Assembly: GCA_027618515.1 (NCBI GenBank)
Contig: JAQCEV010000023.1
Span: 1-34,220 of the forward strand
Length of the DNA: 34,220 bases
Source of the DNA: Chloroflexota bacterium
Lineage (GTDB): Bacteria; Chloroflexota; Dehalococcoidia; Lucifugimonadales; Australimonadaceae
Reading direction: 5' to 3'
This document shows, piece after piece, positions 7,636 through 15,576 of this stretch; position 1 is the stretch's first letter; every line of letters begins with the position of its first letter. The notes under the pieces were generated by a model. That model was not told the origin of the DNA. It saw only the letters and a program-made list of their open reading frames with translations, and searched no databases. Both the position numbers and the translations under genes were made by a program.

Positions 7636-7899
7636 ATGCGCCCAGGCCTGTTGTTCGTCGGCCTTTTCGCAGTACTGATACTCACGTACGTACTGCTCAT
7701 AGATTCTCTTGGCACGCTTGGGAAATTCCTGCTCCAAGCCGCCCTTGTCATCCTGCTGCTTGCGGGCGCCACCTGGTTCCGCTACGCAAAGCGACGCAGC
7801 GGCTGGCTCTTCTTCGGCGACGATGACGGCGGCGAGCCCGAAGGCCCCAAGCCCACCGACACCGACGAGTCCAACGACGAGCTCCGAAAAGCTAGCTAG
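7636..7899 (+). CDS. small two-helix membrane protein, unknown function
   Basis: The 87-residue protein starts at ATG 7636 with only a weak GGTGAG upstream. Residues 4-23 (GLLFVGLFAVLILTYVLLID) and about 30-47 (FLLQAALVILLLAGATWF) are two hydrophobic helices; then comes a basic RYAKRR turn and an acidic, Pro-rich tail (GDDDGGEPEG, then PTDTDESNDEL). The positive residues after helix 2 suggest that both ends face the cytoplasm. No family was recognised. Support that it is real: good codon use, a promoter-like pair upstream and a strong terminator downstream. Confidence 0.65.
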   Translation: MRPGLLFVGLFAVLILTYVLLIDSLGTLGKFLLQAALVILLLAGATWFRYAKRRSGWLFFGDDDGGEPEGPKPTDTDESNDELRKAS

Positions 7900-7922
7900 G
7901 TTCCCGCTACCTGCAACTCAAC

Positions 7923-7968
7923 GCTTAACAAGGAAGAGGCGCCTCAGGGCGCCTCTTCCTTGTTAAGC
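7923..7968. terminator. bidirectional terminator, 21-bp perfect stem
   Basis: A perfect 21-base inverted repeat with a four-base loop (TCAG) lies between the convergent membrane-protein gene and the NHL-thioredoxin gene. The GGCGCC core is flanked by AAGGAAGAG on one arm and CTCTTCCTT on the other. There is no separate poly-U run; the pyrimidine-rich arm ends in TTGTTAAG. Confidence 0.8.
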
Positions 7969-7991
7969 CACCATCACGGCACACCAAACCT

Positions 7992-9485
7992 CTAGAAATC
8001 GACTGTCAGCGTACGCACCGTTGCCGTGTCGAGGTCGATCGCCCGCACAGCGTGGTTATTCGTATCTGCCACGTAGATCGTCGATCCACCCATCGACAGC
8101 CCGCCAGGCTCGTAGAACGTAGCGCTCGCTGACGGCCCGTCGTCGTGCCCAGGCTCGCCGCTGCCCGCCAACGTCGATACCATCAAACTATCGGTTCCCA
8201 GTCGCTTGATCTTGTGGTTATACGTATCCGCGATGAACACCGTCCCGCCGTCGTAATCGATCCCCAACGGATGCTGCAAGCGCGCGCCCGAAGCCTCACC
8301 GTCTGCGTCACCGAAATCGAAAAGCCCAGCGCCCACCAGCGTACTCACGTGATGCGCACTCACCGCGTCCACCGCCCGGATCGACGACGTCTCGCTATCC
8401 GCAACGTACATCACGTAGTCCTCATCCACCGTGATACCGCTTGGTTGGGCCAGCAGAGCCTCTTCTGGCGGGCCATCAACGATGTTCTCCGCCCCCGTGC
8501 CCACCGTCGCCTGCACGATGTGCGTATCCAGATTCATCGTCCATATCTGGTGACTACCGGCCATCGCGATATGCAAGTTCCGCCCAGCCAACGCGATATC
8601 CCACGGCGAGCGCAGGTCAACCTCAAGCGCCAGCCCACCCTCAACGTGCCCTACCGCCTGATTGCCCGTACCAGCGATGGTCTCCACCGTCCCCATCTCC
8701 AGATCCACCACCCGCAGCGCGTGATTCTCCGTATCGGCCACAAACAACGTTTCGCCGTAGACCGCCATACCCTGAGGGTGATTGAACTGCGCCCCCTCCA
8801 GCACGCCGTCCGCCAGCCCCTCGTGGCCGCTCCCTATCACCGTCTGGATCTCGCCGTTAAGGTCAGTCACCAAGACTCGATTATGGCCAGTGTCAGCGAT
8901 GAAGAGACGCTCGTTCTCCTCATCCGCCACGATCTTGCCGGGATAGTTCAACACCCCCACACGTAGTGCCTGCTCGGTGTAGTGCCCTGGTGACGGCCGA
9001 AGCGTCCCTGCCGCACGGAACTCCGCCAGCATCTCATCGAAAAGAGTCACGCCATCGTCGTAGGTAAGCTCACCCTCGATCCGACCGACCACTTTCCCCA
9101 AAGGGTCAACGAACATCAGCGTCGGCCATGCGCGCACCGCATACGACTGCCAAACAACCTTGTCCGCATCGTTGATGACCGGATGGCTCACTCCGTAGCG
9201 CATGATCGCCTGATGGATGTGCTCGGTCGCCCGCTCCTCGTCGAACTTCGCCGAATGCACCCCGACCACCGCGATCTCCTCGGGGTACTTGCGTTCGAGC
9301 CGACGCAGAACGGGGATGACATGCATGCAATTGATGCAGCAGTACGACCAAAAATCGAGAACCAACAGCTTGCCCTTGAAATGCTCAAGCGACAGCGACC
9401 CAGGGCTATTCAGCCACTCGACCCCACTCGGAAACGGCGGAGCGTTCACCTTACCCGCGTACTTGCTCGTCAACACATCCTCCAT
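7992..9485 (-). CDS. thioredoxin-like and NHL-repeat protein (NHLRC2-like)
   Basis: This 497-residue protein has two parts. Residues 15-165 are a thioredoxin/TlpA-like fold (FKGKLLVLDFWSYCCINCMHVIPVLRRLE) with the redox pair in C-C-I-N-C near 49-53 and a cis-Pro region AWPTLMFVD. From about 175 to the end are repeated NHL blades, each with a pattern like LFIADTGHNRVL, LFVADTENHALRVVD, MYVADSETSSIRAVD, VFIADTYNHKIKRL and IYVADTNNHAVRAID, forming a beta-propeller. The layout matches bacterial relatives of NHLRC2, whose substrate is unknown. No signal peptide is seen, so it is probably cytoplasmic. It converges with the small membrane protein gene. Domain assignment is firm; role is open. Confidence 0.9.
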   Translation of the reverse strand: MEDVLTSKYAGKVNAPPFPSGVEWLNSPGSLSLEHFKGKLLVLDFWSYCCINCMHVIPVLRRLERKYPEEIAVVGVHSAKFDEERATEHIHQAIMRYGVSHPVINDADKVVWQSYAVRAWPTLMFVDPLGKVVGRIEGELTYDDGVTLFDEMLAEFRAAGTLRPSPGHYTEQALRVGVLNYPGKIVADEENERLFIADTGHNRVLVTDLNGEIQTVIGSGHEGLADGVLEGAQFNHPQGMAVYGETLFVADTENHALRVVDLEMGTVETIAGTGNQAVGHVEGGLALEVDLRSPWDIALAGRNLHIAMAGSHQIWTMNLDTHIVQATVGTGAENIVDGPPEEALLAQPSGITVDEDYVMYVADSETSSIRAVDAVSAHHVSTLVGAGLFDFGDADGEASGARLQHPLGIDYDGGTVFIADTYNHKIKRLGTDSLMVSTLAGSGEPGHDDGPSASATFYEPGGLSMGGSTIYVADTNNHAVRAIDLDTATVRTLTVDF

Positions 9486-9522
9486 GCACTACTGCGCAGA
9501 AGGATTCTACCTGGCTGTCCCA

Positions 9523-10368
9523 CTATCCCTCGGACTGCAAGCGCCAGCGCTTTATGAAAGGTTCCGCCCCAGCGAACAGCACGTTGCGCAACCGAAAGCT
9601 AGTGAATATCACAATCGCGCCAACGATAGGATCCACGAAATAGTGGTTCCCCGTAACGATCACCGCAGCAAACAGGATCGCCGGGTACACGAACGCCGCC
9701 GCCTGGAGCCATCGCCGCCTTGTGCGGAAGAACATCACCCCGTACAGCACCGGCCAACCGAAGTGCATGCTGGGCATCGCTGAATAAGCGGTGTAGAAAG
9801 ACTGACTCTCCCTGGACGAATAAATATCTGGCCCAAGAGCCACCATCGCATCAACGAACCCCTCTCCCGGAAGCATCCGTGGCGGCGCCAAAGGGAAAAG
9901 CGAGTAAAGCGTCCACGTTAAAACCAAGCTGATAAGAAACACATCCCGGTAATAGGAGAACGTCCTTGGCCAGACCAGGAAGACCAGAATCGCGATAGGC
10001 AGGATCACGGGGAAGAAGCCCAACGTATAAAACCAATTGAACAACAGCACTGCCCACTCTGCGTGCTCCAGCATCCACCGCTGGATATCCACCTCGTGGT
10101 AGATTCCCAGCGTCCGCTCCAGGGCAATCACCGCATCAGCATTCGCGAATGCCGTTGCTTCAACGTTCTCCAGCACTGAGTAACGCAGCAGCAGGTATAC
10201 CAAGTACGCCAGCGCGAGTAGCAATATGTTCGTGCCCCACCGGCTTTGCAGCAGCCGTTTCCACGAATCCGTCGGGGGTGGGGTAACGCGCACAGGGCCT
10301 CCAGAGGGCGACTTCCTACGATCCGGCCATGCAGAGCGAATCGACATCGCCACGGTACCAGCAACCAC
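9523..10368 (-). CDS. PAP2-superfamily membrane phosphatase
   Basis: The protein has up to 281 residues and several membrane helices (ILLLALAYLVYLLL, WAVLLFNWFYTLGFFPVILPIAILVFLVW, VFLISLVLTWTLYSLFPLAPPRM, then two more near the C-terminus). Two PAP2 motifs are clear: AYSAMPSMHFGW (the Ser-x-x-x-His motif) and VTGNHYFVDPIVGA, with the catalytic His followed by Asp four residues on. The first motif appears as the PLAPPRML segment. This pattern fits the PAP2_3/Aur1-like branch acting on phospholipid or phosphoinositol-type lipids; the exact substrate cannot be told. The start is uncertain: GTG at 10368, or ATG at 10347, seven codons later. It ends TAG. Confidence 0.85.
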   Translation of the reverse strand: MVAGTVAMSIRSAWPDRRKSPSGGPVRVTPPPTDSWKRLLQSRWGTNILLLALAYLVYLLLRYSVLENVEATAFANADAVIALERTLGIYHEVDIQRWMLEHAEWAVLLFNWFYTLGFFPVILPIAILVFLVWPRTFSYYRDVFLISLVLTWTLYSLFPLAPPRMLPGEGFVDAMVALGPDIYSSRESQSFYTAYSAMPSMHFGWPVLYGVMFFRTRRRWLQAAAFVYPAILFAAVIVTGNHYFVDPIVGAIVIFTSFRLRNVLFAGAEPFIKRWRLQSEG

Positions 10369-10570
10369 GCAGTCACGTCTTCAATCTCGGACGCACCAAC
10401 GCACTGCAATCTACCCTGCGGTACTTTGATGCGTGGGATCGAGGAACGGAACAGGTCCCGTCACAAAGCGGACAGAATCAAGTTGACACCCTGCATTGCG
10501 GTTTGGTTCACTGGCTCCGACTGGAGAGGTCCAGCAGTCTCGGCGTCCTGAAAGGGAAGCGCCGGGGCTG

Positions 10571-10604
10571 TTGCGGTTAAGGCCCCTTGCTATACTCCTA
10601 AATC
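10571..10604 (+). promoter_or_regulatory. predicted extended -10 promoter for gatB, likely leaderless
   Basis: TGC-TATACT (hexamer 10591-10596) lies eight bases before the gatB ATG at 10605, so transcription would begin at or next to the start codon. No Shine-Dalgarno sequence is present in front of the ATG. The -35 is weak (TTGCGG at 10571-10576, short spacing). The remaining bases back to the divergent PAP2 gene show nothing else convincing apart from an isolated TTGACA at 10483-10488. Confidence 0.5.
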
Positions 10605-12083
10605 ATGACTGAATACGAACCCGTCATCGGCCTCGAGGTCCACGCCCAACTGATCACGAACAGCAAGATGTACTGCTCGTGCCCTGCCGACTACCAATCG
10701 GCTGAGCCGAACAGCCATGTCTGTCCCGTGTGCCTCGGCTTGCCCGGCACATTACCCGTGATCAACCGCGAAGCCATCAAGAAGATCATCATGACCGGAC
10801 TGGCGTTGAACTGCGGCATCGCAGAACAAACCAAATTCGACCGCAAGAATTACCCCTACCCCGACCTCATGAAGGGCTACCAGATCTCGCAGTTCGACCT
10901 CCCCATCTGCCATGACGGTTACCTGGACATTGAGGTCGACGGCGAAACTCGGCGCATCGGCATCGAGCGCGTGCACATGGAAGAAGATGTCGCCAAGCTC
11001 TTCCACCGTACTGAGGCTGGATCCGGCAAGGGCTATAGCCTGGTCGACGTGAACCGCGCGGGCGTTCCTCTCATGGAGATGGTGGGCCGTCCGGATATCC
11101 GCACCGCCGAAGAAGCGCGCCAGTACCTCATATCCTACCGATCCATCCTCCAGTATCTCGGCGTTTCCACCGGGAGCATGGAAGAAGGCTCCTTCCGATG
11201 CGACGCCAACGTGAGCATCCGCCCCAAGGGCGTCTCAGAGTTCGGCACCAAAGTCGAAGTCAAGAACATGAACAGCTTCCGCGCTGTATTCCGAGCCATC
11301 GAATTTGAAATCGACCGACAGACCAAAGTCCTCAACCAAGGCGGACGCATCGTACAAGAGACCCGCGGCTGGGTCGAGGCAACCGGCGAGACCATTTCAT
11401 TGCGCAGCAAGGAAGAAGCGAACGACTATCGATTCTTCCCTGAACCGGACCTCCCACCGCTCACCGTCGCCCCGTCCTGGGTCGCCGAGATCGCCGCGCT
11501 GTTACCAGAACTCCCGACTGAACGTCGAGCACGATTCGAAGACAAGCTGGGCCTCTCGCCCTATAACGCAGGCCAGCTCACCGCATCACCTCGACTCGCC
11601 GACTACTACGAATCGGTGCTTGAGCACTACACCAAAGCCAATGGAGCATCGGATACCATTGCTAAGTCCGCTGCCAACTGGACCATCACGGAACTCGGCA
11701 GGCTCTCCAACGAGGCGCATGTGGCCATCGAGGAATCACCGCTGACTCCTGAACACCTCGCTGAACTGATCAGCCTGATCGACAAGCAAACCATTGGCTC
11801 ATCGCAAGCCAAGACCGCTGTAGAGTCCATGTTCAACACGGGCAAGTCGGCCAGCGCCACCGTTGATGAACTGGGCCTCGCCCAGATCACCGACTCAGAC
11901 GCCATCGGCGACGCAGCCAATGAAGCCATCTCGGCCAACCCCTCGGCTGTCGCCGACTACATGGCCGGCAAAGAGACCGCCGCCAAATTCTTGGTGGGGC
12001 AGGTCATGAAGGTAACCAGAGGAAAAGCAAACCCCAGCATCGTTTCAGAGCTGATCGTTGAACAGCTTGAGGCCCTGAAATAA
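10605..12083 (+). CDS. gatB: aspartyl/glutamyl-tRNA amidotransferase subunit B
   Basis: The protein has 492 residues. GatB is the kinase/transamidase part of GatCAB, which turns Glu-tRNA-Gln and/or Asp-tRNA-Asn into the amide form. It starts VIGLEVHAQL, the family's N-terminal signature. A zinc site is formed by C24-x-C26 and C40-x-x-C43. Further family blocks are YPYPDLMKGYQISQFD, IERVHMEEDVAKL, DVNRAGVPLMEMV, SFRCDANVSIRP and the GTKVEVKNMNSFRAV stretch. The C-terminal YqeY-like tRNA-binding tail covers roughly residues 330-492. gatA and gatC are not adjacent. secG follows after 27 bases. It ends TAA. Confidence 0.97.
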   Translation: MTEYEPVIGLEVHAQLITNSKMYCSCPADYQSAEPNSHVCPVCLGLPGTLPVINREAIKKIIMTGLALNCGIAEQTKFDRKNYPYPDLMKGYQISQFDLPICHDGYLDIEVDGETRRIGIERVHMEEDVAKLFHRTEAGSGKGYSLVDVNRAGVPLMEMVGRPDIRTAEEARQYLISYRSILQYLGVSTGSMEEGSFRCDANVSIRPKGVSEFGTKVEVKNMNSFRAVFRAIEFEIDRQTKVLNQGGRIVQETRGWVEATGETISLRSKEEANDYRFFPEPDLPPLTVAPSWVAEIAALLPELPTERRARFEDKLGLSPYNAGQLTASPRLADYYESVLEHYTKANGASDTIAKSAANWTITELGRLSNEAHVAIEESPLTPEHLAELISLIDKQTIGSSQAKTAVESMFNTGKSASATVDELGLAQITDSDAIGDAANEAISANPSAVADYMAGKETAAKFLVGQVMKVTRGKANPSIVSELIVEQLEALK

Positions 12084-12110
12084 TGCTGAAGAAATCGTCG
12101 GGAGCATAGC

Positions 12111-12326
12111 GTGGAAAGTTTTATCAGCATCGCCGTCATACTCGTAGTCGGCCTGCTCGTCGCCTCCATTCTCCTACAGGTGAAAGGCGCTGGTGGTGGA
12201 CTGTTCGGCGGCGGTGAAGCCCAATTCCGCACCCGCCGTGGTGTCGAAAAAACACTCTTCCAGATCACCATTGGCCTAGGCATTCTGTTCGTGATCCTCG
12301 CCATCATTAACCTCTGGTACAGCTAG
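12111..12326 (+). CDS. secG: preprotein translocase subunit SecG
   Basis: The 71-residue protein begins with GTG at 12111 behind a GGGAG site (12099-12103). Two membrane helices (SIAVILVVGLLVASILLQ and ITIGLGILFVILAIINLW) flank the family's central loop KGAGGGLFGGGEAQFRTRRGVEK, which includes the Gly-Gly-rich turn and the Arg-Arg-Gly motif. SecG helps the SecYE channel during export. It lies between gatB and the SAM hydrolase-type gene with short gaps and probably shares their transcript. Confidence 0.94.
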   Translation: MESFISIAVILVVGLLVASILLQVKGAGGGLFGGGEAQFRTRRGVEKTLFQITIGLGILFVILAIINLWYS

Positions 12327-12341
12327 CCCCGGAGCATCGGC

Positions 12342-13169
12342 ATGCAACCGCCGATCATCACGCTCACCACAGACTTTGGCACCGCTGACACCTTCGTCGG
12401 TGCCATGAAGGGCGTCATCCTGGGCATCGCTCCTGATGCCCAGGTCATCGATCTCACCCACGAGATTCCACCCCAAGATGTGCAAGCCGGAGCTTTCACT
12501 CTGGCTTCCGTATACCGCTACTTCCCTCCAGGAACCATCCACGTTGCCGTTGTTGACCCAGGCGTCGGCACGCGCCGACATCCCATCGCGGTCACCACCG
12601 ACGACGCTACGTTCATTTGCCCAGATAATGGACTGCTCTCGTATCCCTTGGATGAAGCCCGCGCCTTCGTCGATCGCGATCCATTCGCCATGGGCCGCGT
12701 CGCGGTGCCCCGCGACTGGCACGCAGTACACCTCTCAAACGCGGACTATTGGCGCCAACCGCTGAGTTCAACTTTCCATGGTCGCGACATCTTCGCACCC
12801 ATAGCAGGCCACCTCGCAGCAGGCGTGGCCATCGCATCGTTGGGCACCCGCGTGATGGACCTCGCGGCATTCGCGGTACCCCGACCGCGCACCGCAGGCG
12901 ACACATCCATCGGCCAAGTGCTCCACGTGGATCACTTCGGTAACCTGATCACGAACCTGCACCCAGCCAATTTTCCAGATGGCCGACTGCGGATACGCGT
13001 CGGTGGAACGACCATCTCCGGCCTTTCCGATGCCTACCAGGACGGAGGGGACCTCGTGGCCCTCATAGGCAGCAGTGGCACCCTTGAGATCGCATTCCGC
13101 AACGGTAACGCCGCACGCACCCTAGGCGTCACCGTCGGCGCCGATGTCCACGTCATCAGCCGAGGCTAA
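12342..13169 (+). CDS. SAM hydrolase / hydroxide adenosyltransferase (DUF62 family)
   Basis: The protein has 275 residues and starts at ATG 12342 behind CGGAG. The N-terminal domain shows ITLTTDFGTADTFVGAMKGVI, DLTHEIPPQDVQAGAF and VHVAVVDPGVGT-type blocks (HVAVVDPGVGTRRHPI), the SAM and hydroxide site in which Asp, Arg and His act. The middle shows TFHGRDIFAPIAGHLAAG, and the C-terminal domain shows LHVDHFGNLITNLH. Characterised members hydrolyse S-adenosylmethionine to adenosine and methionine, and relatives are fluorinases or chlorinases; the halogenase-specific loop is not apparent here. Its stop overlaps that of the convergent downstream gene by four bases. Confidence 0.9.
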   Translation: MQPPIITLTTDFGTADTFVGAMKGVILGIAPDAQVIDLTHEIPPQDVQAGAFTLASVYRYFPPGTIHVAVVDPGVGTRRHPIAVTTDDATFICPDNGLLSYPLDEARAFVDRDPFAMGRVAVPRDWHAVHLSNADYWRQPLSSTFHGRDIFAPIAGHLAAGVAIASLGTRVMDLAAFAVPRPRTAGDTSIGQVLHVDHFGNLITNLHPANFPDGRLRIRVGGTTISGLSDAYQDGGDLVALIGSSGTLEIAFRNGNAARTLGVTVGADVHVISRG

Positions 13170-14107
13170 TCGTCCGCAGACCAATCAGCGACCCGCTCCG
13201 CGAAGTGATCCCTGAGCAAGCGTGTCCCTGTCTCCGGTGCCACCAGATCAGTGTGCGCCGACGCCGTATTCACCGCGCTCACGAACTTGTTGTGGCCACC
13301 GCGGAGCACGGACAGCCGCGACCAGTACGCCGCCAACGCCAACGGCAGGCTGCTGATCTTCGGTTCTTTCCCCCACGCCTCGATAGCCATCTCGGCGATC
13401 TCACGCCGCGTCAGCACCTCAGGCCCGCCCACGTCGATCTCCGACTCGCGAGCCTCGACCGCATCAACGAACGCCACAGCCAGATCATCTCGGTGGATAG
13501 GATTGAGTTCCGCTGAGCCCCCAGCGATCACGCGAAGCTTCCCCCTGCGCGCTTTCTTTAGCATCCCATCGAATGAATCGAACACCGGCGTCGTCCGCAC
13601 TACCTGGTAGCGCATCCCTGAGGTCTTCAGCGCCGCAACGAAGGACTCATGGGCGCGGATGTACTCACTCATCATGAAACGACCGCCGAATACGCTCACG
13701 TACGCGAACCGCCGCACCTTCGCTTCGTACGCAGTATTCAGCAGCGCCCTGTTTCCGATGTCGTCGATGCCAGGAAACGAATAACGGCCCGCCCGTGCAC
13801 CGACGAACCCTGGAGGCGCTCCAGCCGCAGAGATCACCAGGTCCACTCCTGTCACCGCGCTATCCAACGTGTTTGGCTGGAGCAAGTCGCCAACGAATAT
13901 CTCATCCACGTCGGCCGTCACACCGCTCGCGTGGCGAGTCATACCGCGAACCCAGTACCCACGTTTCTTGAGCTCAACCGCGAAAGCGGTACCGATCGTA
14001 CCTGACGCTCCCGCGAGCAATACGCGCTTCCCGACCGTCGCCTGCGCTTCCTCTGATATGGGCTGTGCTGCGGATCGTTGGCTTGCCCTGCGGCGTTGAT
14101 TATTCAT
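13166..14107 (-). CDS. NAD(P)-binding protein, NmrA/SDR-a5-like
   Basis: The protein has 313 residues. After a basic, disordered N-terminus of about 25 residues, a Rossmann fold begins with KRVLLAGASGTIGTAFA, giving G-x-x-G-x-x-G near 33-39. VDLVISAAGAPPGF and KVRRFAYVSVFGG are typical of atypical short-chain dehydrogenases in the NmrA/complex I NDUFA9-like group. The catalytic Tyr-x-x-x-Lys is not obvious, so it may be a redox sensor, chaperone or reductase. Its ATG overlaps the TGA of the upstream oxidase gene by four bases (ATGA), so the two are translationally coupled. It ends TAG, overlapping the convergent gene's stop. Confidence 0.83.
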   Translation of the reverse strand: MNNQRRRASQRSAAQPISEEAQATVGKRVLLAGASGTIGTAFAVELKKRGYWVRGMTRHASGVTADVDEIFVGDLLQPNTLDSAVTGVDLVISAAGAPPGFVGARAGRYSFPGIDDIGNRALLNTAYEAKVRRFAYVSVFGGRFMMSEYIRAHESFVAALKTSGMRYQVVRTTPVFDSFDGMLKKARRGKLRVIAGGSAELNPIHRDDLAVAFVDAVEARESEIDVGGPEVLTRREIAEMAIEAWGKEPKISSLPLALAAYWSRLSVLRGGHNKFVSAVNTASAHTDLVAPETGTRLLRDHFAERVADWSADD

Positions 14108-15537
14108 AGTCCTAGCTTACCTGAATTCAAGATTCCGTTAGGGTCAACCGCGCCCTTCAACCGCCGTGCGAGGAGCAGTGCATCGCCCCACTCCTGGTCT
14201 GCCCACCCCGCGAGCTTCGTACCCAGGCCGTGGCAGTATTCGACCCCTCCCCCCATCCGCAGCGCTCCCGCCAGCAACTCGTCGACCGCGCCCCAAAGTG
14301 CGGGCGCCTTGCCAGTCCCACCATCTGCGTCCAGATCCGCGCTCGGGTCAACGATGTAGACCGAGAAAAGCCGAGGGTCAGTCCAAACTGCCGTTTCCCT
14401 GATCTGCAAACCATGACCCGCCGCCACATCATCGGCGAAACGCTTGTACTCGATCACTCGTGAAACCGGCAGCGATACGTGCAGATAGTCTGCCGTTCGC
14501 CATCATCGATTCGCCCAGCGCTCGGTCGGACGCAACGGCCGCGTGCTATCACGCCATCGCTCAGCGACCGCGTGACGTGTATCCCAGTAATGCAATCTCG
14601 CTCGCGGCCCGATATCGACGCCCCCTGCCGCAGTCGCCTCTACCAGCGACCGCACCCGCTGAGCCTCGACTTCCTCGCGGTATCCCTCGAATCCCAGATA
14701 CAACAAGCACCGGAACCCCTGAGCGTCATCTCCGGGCTCCTCCTCGGTCAGATCGATCAGCGCAGGGATAAGTCCCAGGTCGAACAAGCGCACCACCACG
14801 GGATAGCCCGCCTCGAAGCTCTCGAAACCCACCGTCGCGAATTCACGCGCCTCAGGCTCCGCGAACAAACGAACGGTCGCCTCAGTGATGATCGCCATCG
14901 TACCCTCGGCACCAGACAGCAACCGCCCCAGCATCGGCCCTGAGCTCTGGCGTGCGAGCGGCTTCGTCCTCACGACCTCGCCGTCTCCCAGCACCGCCTC
15001 GTACGCGACCACCTGCTCCCCCATCGAGCCATACTTGCTCGCCCTGTACCCCACACTGTCGGTCGAGATCGCCCCGCCAACAGTCGCGATCGGCACGCTC
15101 CATGGATCGTGCGCCATCTGTAAGCCATAAGCTTTCGCCGCAGCATCCAGATCCGCCAGCACCACTCCAGGCTGCACCACCGCCAAGCGATCCGCAGCAC
15201 GAACCTCCAGCACACGATCCATACGCCTAAGGTCGACCGCGATACCGCCGCTCAGCGGGATCACCGCACCCATCACACCCGTACCACCACCATAGGGAAT
15301 CACTGGTAAACCGAGCTCGTTGGCCAAACGCACCACGCCTGAGACCTCATCGGTCGTAGCGGGGCGCACCACCGCGGTCACGCGGGAATCCACAGCGCTG
15401 GCGCGAGCCATCAACCTGCCCGGGTCGATCGCATCGAACGACAACCGCTCAAGCGACTCGTCGTCGGTGCTCACGTGGGCTGCGCCAACGATACTGGCTA
15501 GGCGTACTGATAAGTCGATTGGATCGTGAGGGGGCAT
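14104..15537 (-). pseudogene. FAD-linked oxidase (GlcD-like) interrupted by in-frame TGA at codon 345
   Basis: The open frame from ATG 15537 encodes a PCMH-type FAD domain: VVRPATTDEVSGVVRLANE, IPYGGGTGVMGA, ATVGGAISTDSVGYRASKYGS and LLSGAEGTMAIITEATVRL are typical of glycolate/D-lactate oxidases and related flavoenzymes. It stops at TGA 14503-14505 after PTERWANR. The same frame continues WRTADYLHVSLPVSRVIEYK and runs to the family-typical C-terminus DPNGILNSGKLGL, ending TGA at 14104. Together the two parts make 476 residues plus the interrupted codon, normal for the family, with no frameshift. The lost C-terminal third holds the substrate-side residues. The tail fragment could restart at GTG 14457. 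Its true end overlaps the next gene's start. Confidence 0.85.
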
Positions 15538-15576
15538 ACGCCCCCATTGTCGCTCATCGGCGCAAAGCGCGGCCGC

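Noticed and set aside
7545-7772. 75-codon minus-strand open frame across the promoter region
   Set aside because: It overlaps the better-supported membrane protein gene and has no ribosome site or family features.
8145-8966. 273-codon open frame on the plus strand
   Set aside because: Antisense to the NHL-repeat region; its repeats simply mirror the propeller repeats.
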